Positions 44,113 through 52,308 of a stretch of 52,507 bases of DNA are shown one piece after another. Position numbers and translations under genes: made by a program. The stretch is from Methylobacterium sp. Leaf125 (lineage in GTDB: Bacteria > Pseudomonadota > Alphaproteobacteria > Rhizobiales > Beijerinckiaceae): positions 1-52,507 of the forward strand of contig NZ_LMNU01000007.1 of NCBI RefSeq assembly GCF_001423085.1, read 5' to 3'. Numbering within the stretch: position 1 is the stretch's first letter; the number at the start of each line of letters is the position of its first letter. The notes under the pieces were generated by a model. That model was not told where the DNA came from and did not search any database. It worked only from the letters and a program-made list of their open reading frames with translations.

Positions 44113-44472
44113 ATGACGATCCAGCGCTTCGAATCCGGTCCCCGCATGAGCCAGGCCGTCACCTACGGCGACATGGTCTTCCTCGCGGGCCAGGTGGCCG
44201 GCACGGTGGTGGGCGCCGGCGTCACCGCACAGACCCAGGAGATCCTGGGCGAGATCGACCGCCTGCTGGCAGCGGCCGGCACCGACAAGAGCCGCATCCT
44301 CACCGCCACCATCTACCTGGCCGACATCGCCACGTTCTCCGAGATGAACGCCGCGTGGGACGCCTGGGTGCCCCAGGACAACCCGCCGGCCCGCGCCACC
44401 GTGGAGGCCAAGCTCGCCGCCCCCGAATACCGCGTCGAGATCGTGGTGGTGGCTGCGAAAGGACAGGCATGA
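44113..44472 (+). CDS. ridA: RidA family protein
   Basis: The 119-residue protein of the RidA/YjgF/UK114 superfamily has YGDMVFLAGQVAG, TQTQEILGEIDRLLAAAGTD and IYLADIATFSEMNAAWDAW. The arginine in NPPARATVEAKL is kept, which is typical of imine deaminase members. It deaminates reactive enamine/imine intermediates in the cytosol. The stop overlaps the next ATG by 4 bases, so it is coupled with the PotF-like gene. Confidence 0.92.
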   Translation: MTIQRFESGPRMSQAVTYGDMVFLAGQVAGTVVGAGVTAQTQEILGEIDRLLAAAGTDKSRILTATIYLADIATFSEMNAAWDAWVPQDNPPARATVEAKLAAPEYRVEIVVVAAKGQA

Positions 44473-45611
44473 TCCGAGCCGGCAGCCGCCGCGCGCTCCT
44501 GTCCGGGGGGCTGGTCGCCGGGGCGTTCGCCGCCCTGGCGCTCGGCCTGCCCGGGGCGCGGGCCGAGACGCCCGCGCCGCAGGGCGAGCGCGTGGTCAAC
44601 ATCTACAACTGGTCGGACTACATCGACCCGAAGATGCTCGAGGCCTTCACCCGGGAGACCGGCATCAAGGTCGTGTACGACACCTACGACAACAACGAGA
44701 TCCTCGAGACCAAGCTGCTGGCCGGGCGCTCGGGCTACGACGTGGTGGCGCCCTCCGGGCCGTTCCTGCAGCGGTTGATCCGGGCGGGCGTGTTCCAGCC
44801 CCTCGACAAGGCCCGGATCCCCAACCTGGTCCATGCCTGGCCCGAGATCGCGGCGCGGCTCGCCACCTACGACCCCGGCAACACCTACGCCGTGGACTAC
44901 ATGTGGGGCACCACCGGCATCGGCGTGAATCTCGCCCAGGTGCGCGAGCGCCTGGGGGCGAGCCAGCCCCTCAACACCTGGAGCCTCGTCCTCAATCCGG
45001 GCCTGATGGCCAAGCTCAAGGATTGCGGGGTGATGCTGCTCGATTCCCCCGAGGACCTGATCCCGAGCCTGCTGCCGTTCTACGGCTTCAAGCCGGATTC
45101 CAAGCGCTGGGACGACATTACCCAGGTCACCGACGCCCTGTTCAAGGTCCGCGGCTCGGTGCGCAAGTTCCACTCCTCGGAATACATCAACGGACTGGCC
45201 AACGGCGACCTCTGCCTGGCGGTCGGCTATTCCGGCGACATCATGCAGGCCCGCAAGCGGGCCGAGGAGGCCAAGAACGGGGTCGAGATCGGCTACGTCA
45301 TTCCCCGCGAGGGCGCGCTGATGTGGTTCGACGCCTTCGCGATCCCGAAGGACGCCCCCCATCCCGCCGAGGCCCACCAGTTCCTCGACTACATGATGCG
45401 GCCCGAGGTGGCGGCGGCCAACACCAACTTCGTCTCCTACGCCAGCGGCAACGCGGCGGCCCGGAAGTTTATCAAGCCCGAGATCCTGGCCAATCCGGGC
45501 ATCTACCCGGACGAGGCGACGATGCAGCGCCTGGCCAGCAACACCGCCTGGGACGACCGCACCCAGCGCTTCGTCACCCGGAGTTGGACCCGGGTGCGCA
45601 CCGGCCGCTGA
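44469..45611 (+). CDS. Polyamine ABC transporter substrate-binding protein (PotF/PotD family)
   Basis: The 380-residue periplasmic binding protein has a twin-arginine-like SRRALLSGG signal and then VNIYNWSDYIDPKMLEAF, which is diagnostic of spermidine/putrescine binders. YDVVAPSG, FYGFKPDSK and the LMWFDAFAIPKDAPHP motifs follow. No PotG, PotH or PotI gene is adjacent, so its permease is elsewhere or it is an orphan. It is coupled to ridA by an ATGA overlap. The substrate is likely putrescine but not proven. Confidence 0.9.
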   Translation: MIRAGSRRALLSGGLVAGAFAALALGLPGARAETPAPQGERVVNIYNWSDYIDPKMLEAFTRETGIKVVYDTYDNNEILETKLLAGRSGYDVVAPSGPFLQRLIRAGVFQPLDKARIPNLVHAWPEIAARLATYDPGNTYAVDYMWGTTGIGVNLAQVRERLGASQPLNTWSLVLNPGLMAKLKDCGVMLLDSPEDLIPSLLPFYGFKPDSKRWDDITQVTDALFKVRGSVRKFHSSEYINGLANGDLCLAVGYSGDIMQARKRAEEAKNGVEIGYVIPREGALMWFDAFAIPKDAPHPAEAHQFLDYMMRPEVAAANTNFVSYASGNAAARKFIKPEILANPGIYPDEATMQRLASNTAWDDRTQRFVTRSWTRVRTGR

Positions 45612-45640
45612 GGCCGTCGCCGACCGGCCCCCCGAACGAG

Positions 45641-45666
45641 AACGGCGGCCCCGAGGGGCCGCCGTT
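45641..45666. terminator. Bidirectional terminator hairpin
   Basis: A 12-bp GC-rich inverted repeat AACGGCGGCCCC/GGGGCCGCCGTT with a minimal loop lies between potF-like and the convergent nlpD gene. The T run TTTC follows. Confidence 0.75.
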
Positions 45667-45694
45667 TCGGGATCGCGGGCTTCCGACCGGAGGG

Positions 45695-47095
45695 TCAGTT
45701 GCTGGCGAGGTGGGGCATCGGGTCGACCGGGGTCGCGCCCTTGCGGATCTCGAAGTGGAGCTGGGGCGAGGTCACGTTGCCGGAGGCGCCGGACTTCGCG
45801 ATGGTCTGGCCGCGCTTCACCTTCTCGCCGGGGCGGACGTCGAGCTCGCCGTTATGGGCGTAGGCCGAGACGTAGCCGTTGGAGTGGCGCACCAGGACGA
45901 GCTTGCCGTAGCCCTTCACGTCGGAGCCCGCATAGGCCACGGTGCCGTCCTCGGCCGCCTTCACCGCGGTGCCCTCGGGCACCGAGATGTTGATGCCCTC
46001 GTTGCCGGAGGTGCCGTAGCCCGAGATCACCCGGCCCTTGGCGGGCCAGCGGAACGACTGCTCCGCGGCGGCCGCGACGGACCCGGTGCTGGCGGGCTCG
46101 GCCTTGGGGGCCTCGACCGCGGCGACCTTCACGGGCGCCTTGCTGGCTTCCTTGCTGGCTTCCTTGGCGGCGGCCTCCGCGGCCTTCGCCTCGGCGACCT
46201 TGCGGGCCGCCTCCTTGGCGGCGTCGGCCTTGGCCAGCTTGGCCGCCTCGGCCTCGGCCGTCTTGCGGGCCGCCTCGGCCTTCCTGGCCGCGTCCTTGGC
46301 GGCGTCCACCTTCGCCTCGGCCTTCACCTCGGCCTTGGCTTCCTTGATCTCGATCTTGCGGACCGCCTTGTCCTCGGCCTTGGCGACGGCCTGGCCGGGA
46401 CGGAGATGGGCCTTGCGGGCGTCGGCGGCCTTGGTCTCGGCGAGCTTGGCGGCGTTGGCCGCCTTCTCCGAGGCCTTGCGGGCCTCGACAGCCTTGGTCT
46501 CGTTCGCCTTGGCGGCTTCCACGACCTTGCGGGCTTCGGCGAGCTTGGCGGCCTCGGCCTGGCGCTTGGCCTCCACCTTGGCCTCGGCGGCCTCGCGGGC
46601 CTCCGCCTCGCGGCGGGCGTCGGCGGCCCGCTTCTCGGCGGCCCGGTCAATCATCTTCGGGGCCGGCGCGGCGGGCACCGCGCGGGTGCTCATGCGGGCC
46701 GCATCGGGGTTCATGCCCGAGACCGCGGAGGCCGTCATGCCGCCCGAGACCGGCTCGGTGGAGGCGAGGCGGGTGGTCTGGGGCCGGGCCGGGACGGGGG
46801 CCGCCGCCATCGGGCGGGGCGACATGGCCGCCGCCGAGGTGGCCGCGCCCGGAGCCCCGAGGGCCTGGGACTGGATGCGGCTGGTGCGCACCACCGGTGC
46901 CGGGGCGATCTCGCCGTCGGGCAGGCTGCCCGTCGCGGCGGGCTCGCTCGACAAGTTCGAAGCAAATGGATTGCCGAAGGGATCGCCCAATCGGGACGCA
47001 TCCGAAGAACAGGCGGCCGCACCGCCTCCAATCACGCCGATGAGCGCGAAACGCGACAGCGTCCTCAACCCTCGACCAGTCCCGCGAACCCGCAT
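45695..47095 (-). CDS. nlpD: NlpD-like M23 (degenerate LytM) lipoprotein with TolA-like helix
   Basis: The 466-residue lipoprotein has a lipobox GGGAAAC and an unstructured region (30-150). A long Ala/Lys/Glu-rich helix follows (about 150-340, repeats such as AEAKVEAKRQAEAAKLAEAR). A C-terminal LytM domain (about 345-460) ends the protein. Zn ligands are replaced: NEGINI instead of HxGxD, and QLHFE instead of HxHFE, as in NlpD/EnvC amidase activators. No LysM domain is seen, unlike classic NlpD. It is grouped with pcm, surE and serS, the usual order in Hyphomicrobiales. The ATG at 47095 fits the signal. Confidence 0.82.
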   Translation of the reverse strand: MRVRGTGRGLRTLSRFALIGVIGGGAAACSSDASRLGDPFGNPFASNLSSEPAATGSLPDGEIAPAPVVRTSRIQSQALGAPGAATSAAAMSPRPMAAAPVPARPQTTRLASTEPVSGGMTASAVSGMNPDAARMSTRAVPAAPAPKMIDRAAEKRAADARREAEAREAAEAKVEAKRQAEAAKLAEARKVVEAAKANETKAVEARKASEKAANAAKLAETKAADARKAHLRPGQAVAKAEDKAVRKIEIKEAKAEVKAEAKVDAAKDAARKAEAARKTAEAEAAKLAKADAAKEAARKVAEAKAAEAAAKEASKEASKAPVKVAAVEAPKAEPASTGSVAAAAEQSFRWPAKGRVISGYGTSGNEGINISVPEGTAVKAAEDGTVAYAGSDVKGYGKLVLVRHSNGYVSAYAHNGELDVRPGEKVKRGQTIAKSGASGNVTSPQLHFEIRKGATPVDPMPHLASN

Positions 47096-47214
47096 CGACG
47101 CACCTGTTTGCCTGACGCAACTTGATGACGTCATTCAAACCCGATTCAGGTTAAGCAACCGTTCCGATTCACCACGTTTGCGCCAGCGCCGGGCTCTCGC
47201 GGGAACCTTTCGCT

Positions 47215-47871
47215 CTACAGGACGCGGGCGCGCCCCGGGGTGAGCGGCGCCAGCCGGACGGCCGCGCCGGGGCGCGCGTCCAGGGTGCCGTCCTGCCCCC
47301 GCGTCCAGGTGACGAGGCCCGCCGCCTCGGGCCGGCCGACCGGGGCGACGAGGCGGCCGCCGGGGCCGAGCAGGTCGCCGAGGTGATCCGGAATCGCCGA
47401 CACCGTGCCGTTGAGGAGGATGCGGTCGAAGGGCTCCGCCCCCCGCAGGGTCGCCGGGTGCAGCCCGTCCCCGACGGTGATCTCGGCGAGCGGCCGGTCC
47501 TCCGGCACGAGGTTGTCGCGGGCCTCGTCCGCCAGGGTGGCGTAGCGCTCGACGCTGTGAACATGCGCCGCCCCGAGGCGCAGCAGCAGGGCGGTGACGT
47601 AGCCCGAGCCGGTGCCGATCTCGAGGATGCGGGCGCCCGGGCGCAGGGCCAGCGCCTTCAGCATCGCCGCCACCGTGGTCGGGGCCGTCATGGTCTGGCC
47701 GCAGGCCAGCGGCAGGGCGAGGTCGCGCCGGGCGAGGTCGCGGTGCCGGGCCGGGGCGAAGCGCTCGCGCGGCACCCGCTCCATCGCCCGCAGGGTGTCG
47801 GTGTCGCGCACGCCGCGGCCCCGCAGGGCCATGACGAAGGCGGCATCCTCGATCGAGCCCTCGTGCATCAT
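47215..47871 (-). CDS. pcm: Protein-L-isoaspartate O-methyltransferase
   Basis: The 218-residue SAM-dependent enzyme repairs isoaspartyl residues in damaged proteins. Motif I ILEIGTGSGYVTALL is near residue 80. LPLACGQTMTAPT is the substrate-loop motif, and VERYATLA and VGDGL follow. Starts at 47871 and 47868 are both possible (MMHEG). It follows surE by 34 bases and precedes nlpD. Confidence 0.93.
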   Translation of the reverse strand: MMHEGSIEDAAFVMALRGRGVRDTDTLRAMERVPRERFAPARHRDLARRDLALPLACGQTMTAPTTVAAMLKALALRPGARILEIGTGSGYVTALLLRLGAAHVHSVERYATLADEARDNLVPEDRPLAEITVGDGLHPATLRGAEPFDRILLNGTVSAIPDHLGDLLGPGGRLVAPVGRPEAAGLVTWTRGQDGTLDARPGAAVRLAPLTPGRARVL

Positions 47872-47905
47872 GGCTGGACCTCGATCGGTTCCGCGGCGAC
47901 CGGCC

Positions 47906-48670
47906 CTACGGCGCGAAGCCCTGCGCGAAGCGGGTCAGGCTCGGCTCGTCGGTGAGGTCGAGGCGCAGGGGCGTGACCGAGATGCGCTTCTCCGCGATGG
48001 CCTTGAGGTCGGTGCCGTGGCCGGGCTGGAAGGTGGCCTTGGCGAAGGCGAGCCAGAAATAGGGATTGCCGCGCCCGTCCTGGCGCGCATCGATCTGGAG
48101 CAGGGCCTGGTTGCGGAACCCCTGGGCCGTCACCGCCGTGCCCAGGACCTCCTCGGGCTCGCAGTCGGGGAAGTTCACGTTGACGACGATGCCGGGCTCG
48201 ATGCCGATGTCGAGGATCTTGCGGACCACCCCGGGCCCGTGCTCGGCGGCGCAGTGCCACTTGATGGCGCCGCGCCCGCCGGCCCCGTAGGCCTGGCTCA
48301 GCGCGATGGAGCGCACGTTGAGGATCGTCCCCTCCATGGCCGCCGCGATGGTGCCCGAGTACGTCACGTCCTCGGCGACGTTCTGGCCGCGGTTGACCCC
48401 CGAGAGCACCAGGTCGGGGCCGTGCTCCTTGAGGATGTGGCGCACGCCCATGATCACGCAGTCGGACGGCGTGCCCTTCACGGCGAAGCGCTTCTCGGCG
48501 ACCTGGCGCAGGCGCAGGGGGTCGTTCAGCGAGAGGGAGTGCGAGACGCCGGACTGGTCGGTCTCCGGCGCCACCACCCAGACGTCGTCCGAGATGGCCC
48601 GGGCGATCCCCTCCAGGGTCTCGAGCCCCGGCGCGTGGATGCCGTCGTCGTTGGTGACGAGAATGCGCAT
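47906..48670 (-). CDS. surE: 5'-nucleotidase/3'-nucleotidase SurE
   Basis: The 254-residue metal-dependent phosphatase acts on nucleoside monophosphates and short polyphosphates. It begins [16 protein letters not shown], with the metal ligands in NDD, and continues with VAPETDQSGVSHSLS, KGTPSDCVIMG and SGVNRGQNVAEDVTYSGT. The ATG overlaps the serS stop (TGATG), so the two are translationally coupled. Confidence 0.96.
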   Translation of the reverse strand: MRILVTNDDGIHAPGLETLEGIARAISDDVWVVAPETDQSGVSHSLSLNDPLRLRQVAEKRFAVKGTPSDCVIMGVRHILKEHGPDLVLSGVNRGQNVAEDVTYSGTIAAAMEGTILNVRSIALSQAYGAGGRGAIKWHCAAEHGPGVVRKILDIGIEPGIVVNVNFPDCEPEEVLGTAVTAQGFRNQALLQIDARQDGRGNPYFWLAFAKATFQPGHGTDLKAIAEKRISVTPLRLDLTDEPSLTRFAQGFAP

Positions 48671-49953
48671 CAGCTCTTGAACCCCTCGATCCGCTCGATC
48701 CCGCCCATATAGGCCTTCAGCACCGACGGCACCGTGACGCTGCCATCCGGGTTCTGGTAGTTTTCCATGACGGCGATGAGCGCGCGGCCCACGGCCACGC
48801 CGGACCCGTTGAGGGTGTGGACGAAATTCACCGCCTTGCCATCCCGGGCGCGGACGCGCGCGTTCATCCGCCGCGCCTGGAAGTCGCCGCAGACCGAGCA
48901 GGACGAGATCTCGCGGAAGGTCTCCTGGCCCGGCATCCAGACCTCGATGTCGTAGGTCTTCTGGGAGGCGAAGCCCATGTCGCCGGTGCAGAGCGTCATG
49001 ATCCGGTAGGGCAGGTCGAGCTTCTTCAGCACGGCCTCGGCCGAGCCCAGCATGCGCTCGTGCTCCGTGGCCGACTGCTCCGGCGTGGTGATCGAGACGA
49101 GCTCGACCTTGTTGAACTGGTGCTGGCGCAGCATGCCGCGGGTGTCGCGGCCCGCCGAGCCGGCCTCCGCCCGGAAGCACGGGGTGAGGGCGGTGAAGCG
49201 GAGGGGAAGCTCCTCCTCGCGAAGAATGCTCTCGCGCACGAGGTTGGTGAGGGGGACTTCCGCCGTGGGGATGAGCCAGTGCTCGCCGGCCTGGAACTGG
49301 TCGTCCCGGAACTTCGGCAGCTGCGCCGTGCCGAACATCGCCTCGTCGCGCACCAGGATCGGCGGCGCCACCTCGGTGTAGCCGTGCTCGCCGGTGTGCA
49401 GGTCGAGCATGAACTGCCCGAGCGCCCGCTCCAGGCGGGCGAGCTGGCCCTTGAGCACCACGAAGCGGGCCCCGGACATCCGGGCGGCGGCCTCGAAATC
49501 CATCAGGCCGGAGGCTTCGCCGAGTTCGAAGTGCTGTCTGCCGGTGGCGAGTTGCGGGCGGTGGGCCTCGAAGCGCCGGTACTCGACGTTGCCGTGCTCG
49601 TCGGCACCCTCCGGCACGTCCGGGTTCGGGCGATTCGGGATCGCGGCGAGACGGTCGTCGAGGGTCTTGCCCGCCTCGGCCTGGGCGGCCTCCAGGGCCG
49701 GGGCCTCGTCCTTCAGGCGGGCGACCTCAGCCATGAGGTCCTGGGCCCTGGCCTCGTCCTTGGCCTTCTTGGCGCCGCCGATCTCCTTGGCGAGCGCGTT
49801 GCGGCGCTCCTGGTTGGCTTGCGCGGCCGAGATCGCGGATTTGCGCGCGTCGTCCAGGGCGATGAGGTCCGCGGCGAGCGGCGCCAGCCCGCGGCGGCGC
49901 AGGGCCTCGTCGAAGGCGTCCGGATTGTCGCGGATGGCGCGGATGTCGTGCAT
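48670..49953 (-). CDS. serS: Seryl-tRNA synthetase
   Basis: The 427-residue class II synthetase has an N-terminal coiled-coil arm (about 30-110) and the catalytic motifs. Motif 2 is around [20 protein letters not shown] and motif 3 is [18 protein letters not shown]. It heads the serS-surE-pcm-nlpD cluster. In related genomes it directly follows tatC; here tatC is about 33 kb away on the other strand. The 90 bases to lolA contain no other gene. Confidence 0.97.
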   Translation of the reverse strand: MHDIRAIRDNPDAFDEALRRRGLAPLAADLIALDDARKSAISAAQANQERRNALAKEIGGAKKAKDEARAQDLMAEVARLKDEAPALEAAQAEAGKTLDDRLAAIPNRPNPDVPEGADEHGNVEYRRFEAHRPQLATGRQHFELGEASGLMDFEAAARMSGARFVVLKGQLARLERALGQFMLDLHTGEHGYTEVAPPILVRDEAMFGTAQLPKFRDDQFQAGEHWLIPTAEVPLTNLVRESILREEELPLRFTALTPCFRAEAGSAGRDTRGMLRQHQFNKVELVSITTPEQSATEHERMLGSAEAVLKKLDLPYRIMTLCTGDMGFASQKTYDIEVWMPGQETFREISSCSVCGDFQARRMNARVRARDGKAVNFVHTLNGSGVAVGRALIAVMENYQNPDGSVTVPSVLKAYMGGIERIEGFKS

Positions 49954-50043
49954 GGGCTCGGCTCGTACGATGCGAGCCCGACGCTTAGCCGCTTCGGCAC
50001 CGGCGGGACAAGCGCGGCGCCGCCCCGGACGTCCGACGCGGCG

Positions 50044-51018
50044 CTACTGCGCGCGGATCTGGCGCTCGGCCGCCTTGTCCTCGCTGCGCCCGTAATTGAT
50101 GAAGAACAGGCTGCCCTCGACCGGGCGGCCCTTCTGCAGGTTCGCGAGCTGCACCGTGGTCTGGTAGCCCTGCGGGTCGGTGATCCGCCACTGGCTCAGG
50201 GTCTTCACCTCGGGGTCGAAGAACAGCTGGATCCGCGAGGTGCCGCCGAGCGTCGAGCGGTCCTCCAGGGAGATCCGCAGGCCGCCCGGATCGTTCGCCA
50301 CGTCGGTGACGGAGAGGTCGCGGGCGAGGTCGATCTTTTCGCGGAGCAGGAATTTCAGGGGCGTCTGCGAGATGAAGTAGAGGTCCTGGGTGCCGAGCTT
50401 GCGGTCCTTGACCGCCACCGAGGTGCCATCGGCCACGATCTCCAGGGGGGAGGGCTGGTCGTAGTCGAAGCGCAGCCGGCCGGGCTTGGCGAGCGTCAGC
50501 TTGCCGCCGATGCGGCGCCCGTCCGGGCCGACCTGGACGAAGTTGCCGGTGAGCGTGGTCATGCCGTTGAAGTAGGCATTGGCCTGCGCGATCACGGTGG
50601 CGTCGTCGGCCTCGCCCGCGACGGCGGCGGGCGCACCCACGGCCGCGACCTTGGCGGCCTTCCCGTCCGAAGTCTTCCCGTCGGCAGCCTTGCCGTCCGC
50701 AGCCTTGCCGTCCGCAGCCTTCCCGTCGGCAGCCCTGGCGTCCGCGCTTTTGGCCTCGCCCTTGGGGGCTTTCGCGTCGGCCTTGGCGGACGGCTTCGTG
50801 GTCTTCGGCGCCTGGGCGACGGGCTTCTTCGGGGCGGCGGCCGGGGGCGCGGCCTCCGGGGCGGGCTCCGGCTCGGGCGCGGGGGCCGGCTGCTCCTTGC
50901 GGCCGAACAGGCCGTCGAGGAACGAGGAGACCTGGGCGGCGGCGGGCTGCGGAAGCGCGAGGCTGGCCGCCAGGACGAGCAGCGGACCGGCGGCGAGGCG
51001 GTGACGGCGGCCGATCAT
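50044..51018 (-). CDS. lolA: Outer-membrane lipoprotein carrier protein LolA
   Basis: The 324-residue periplasmic chaperone carries lipoproteins from the LolCDE complex to the outer membrane. It has a signal peptide (about 1-29), then an unusual Pro/Ala/Lys-rich linker (40-140) with the repeat AADGK, and then the LolA domain (about 145-320). The domain has MTTLTGNFVQVGPDGR, KPGRLRFDYDQPSP and DLYFISQTPLKFLL. The linker is encoded by 15-bp units (50659-50733). It follows ftsK, as in other alphaproteobacteria. Confidence 0.92.
   Translation of the reverse strand: MIGRRHRLAAGPLLVLAASLALPQPAAAQVSSFLDGLFGRKEQPAPAPEPEPAPEAAPPAAAPKKPVAQAPKTTKPSAKADAKAPKGEAKSADARAADGKAADGKAADGKAADGKTSDGKAAKVAAVGAPAAVAGEADDATVIAQANAYFNGMTTLTGNFVQVGPDGRRIGGKLTLAKPGRLRFDYDQPSPLEIVADGTSVAVKDRKLGTQDLYFISQTPLKFLLREKIDLARDLSVTDVANDPGGLRISLEDRSTLGGTSRIQLFFDPEVKTLSQWRITDPQGYQTTVQLANLQKGRPVEGSLFFINYGRSEDKAAERQIRAQ
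50659..50733 (-). repeat. 15-bp tandem repeat x5 in lolA linker
   Basis: Five 15-bp units of the type CTTGCCGTCCGCAGC start at 50659, 50674, 50689, 50704 and 50719. They encode the AADGK repeats. The CTTGCC core is shared with the other arrays. Confidence 0.92.
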
Positions 51019-51144
51019 CGGGACGCTCCCTTGAGGCGATGCGAAGGCGTGCGGGTCGAGCGCGGGTGGTGCCCGCTTAGAAGCCCGCCCTGTGGCGAAT
51101 ATGCGACGGGTGGGACGGCAACCGCCCCACCCGTGCCATCCGGC

Positions 51145-51747
51145 TCAATCGTCGTAGTCCATCATGCCGGAGGCGGCGTGGCCGCCCTCCATCAGGATCT
51201 CGCGCTTGCCGGCATGGTTGGCCGGGCCGACGATGCCCTCGATCTCCATCCGCTCCATGATGGAGGCGGCGCGGTTGTAGCCGATCTGCAGGCGGCGCTG
51301 GATGTAGGAGGTCGAGGCCTTGCGGTCCCGCATCACCACCTGCACCGCCTGGTCGTAGAGCTCGGCGCCGGGATCGATGCCGCCGCTGCCCGCATAGGCC
51401 CCCGCATCGAAGATCGGGGCGTCGATGTCATCGATCTCGGTGGCCTGGGCCTTCTCGGCCCGGTCGGCCTTGTCGGCCTTCGAGCCCTTGGCGGGCTTCT
51501 CGTCGCCGCTGCCGTCGTCGGCCGTGACGGCCTCGAGGTAGGAGGGCCGGCCCTGGCGCTTGAGGTGGGCGACCACGCTCTCGACCTCCGAGTCGGAGCA
51601 GAACGGCCCGTGCACGCGCGTCGTGCGCCCGCCGCCGGCCATGAACAGCATGTCGCCCTGGCCCAGCAGCTGCTCGGCGCCCATCTCGCCCAGGATCGTG
51701 CGGCTGTCCAGGATCTTGGCGTAGAGGAGCCCGCCCGGCACCGCCAT
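51145..51747 (-). CDS. C-terminal FtsK fragment with own ATG
   Basis: If the break in ftsK is real, an ATG at 51747 opens a 200-residue frame. It starts with the inserted [13 protein letters not shown], then the second copy of [18 protein letters not shown], the end of the motor beta domain, an acidic/Lys-rich linker and the complete gamma domain. It could be made by re-initiation, since the upstream frame overlaps it. I see no strong ribosome site, so expression as a separate protein is doubtful. Confidence 0.35.
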   Translation of the reverse strand: MAVPGGLLYAKILDSRTILGEMGAEQLLGQGDMLFMAGGGRTTRVHGPFCSDSEVESVVAHLKRQGRPSYLEAVTADDGSGDEKPAKGSKADKADRAEKAQATEIDDIDAPIFDAGAYAGSGGIDPGAELYDQAVQVVMRDRKASTSYIQRRLQIGYNRAASIMERMEIEGIVGPANHAGKREILMEGGHAASGMMDYDD

Positions 51748-51793
51748 GGCGCAGCTGCTCGGCGCCCATCTCGCCCAGGATCGTGCGGCTGTC
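51666..51793. repeat. 43-bp direct repeat flanking a 42-bp insert in ftsK
   Basis: The 43-bp segment 51666-51708 is repeated exactly at 51751-51793, an offset of 85 bp. The 42 bases between (51709-51750) encode [14 protein letters not shown] on the minus strand and have no counterpart in FtsK. Because 85 is not a multiple of three, the frame is broken. Confidence 0.95.
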
Positions 51794-52277
51794 GATCTTG
51801 CTCGTCACCTGGAAGGAGATCCGGGTCGGGAAGTTGGCCTTGATCGTGCCCGTGATCACGTCGACCGAGGGACGCTGGGTCGCCATGATCAGGTGGATGC
51901 CGGCCGCGCGCGCCATCTGCGCCAGGCGCTGGATCGCGCCCTCGATGTCCTTGCCCGCCACCATCATCAGGTCGGCCATCTCGTCGACCACGATCACGAT
52001 GTAGGGCAGCGCCGAGAGGTCCATCTCTTCCGTCTCATAGACGGCCTGGCCGGTCTCGCGGTTGAAGCCGGTATGGACCTCGCGGGTGATCACCTCGCCC
52101 TTGGCCCGGGCCTCCGCCATGCGCGCGTTGTAGCCGTCGATGTTGCGCACGGCGATCTTGGACATCTTCTTGTAGCGCTCCTCCATCTCGCGCACGGCCC
52201 ACTTGAGGGCGATGACCGCCTTCTTCGGGTCGATGACGACGGGAGAGAGCAGGTGCGGGATGCCGTCGTAGACGGAG

Positions 52278-52308
<31 letters not shown>

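Noticed and set aside
51640..51820. Insertion sequence in ftsK
   Set aside because: The insert is 42 bp without terminal inverted repeats or transposase; the direct repeat is part of ftsK itself, so a duplication or assembly artefact is the better explanation.
48817..51843. 1008-codon open frame on the plus strand
   Set aside because: It is a shadow of serS, lolA and ftsK on the other strand; the translation is low complexity with no recognisable fold.
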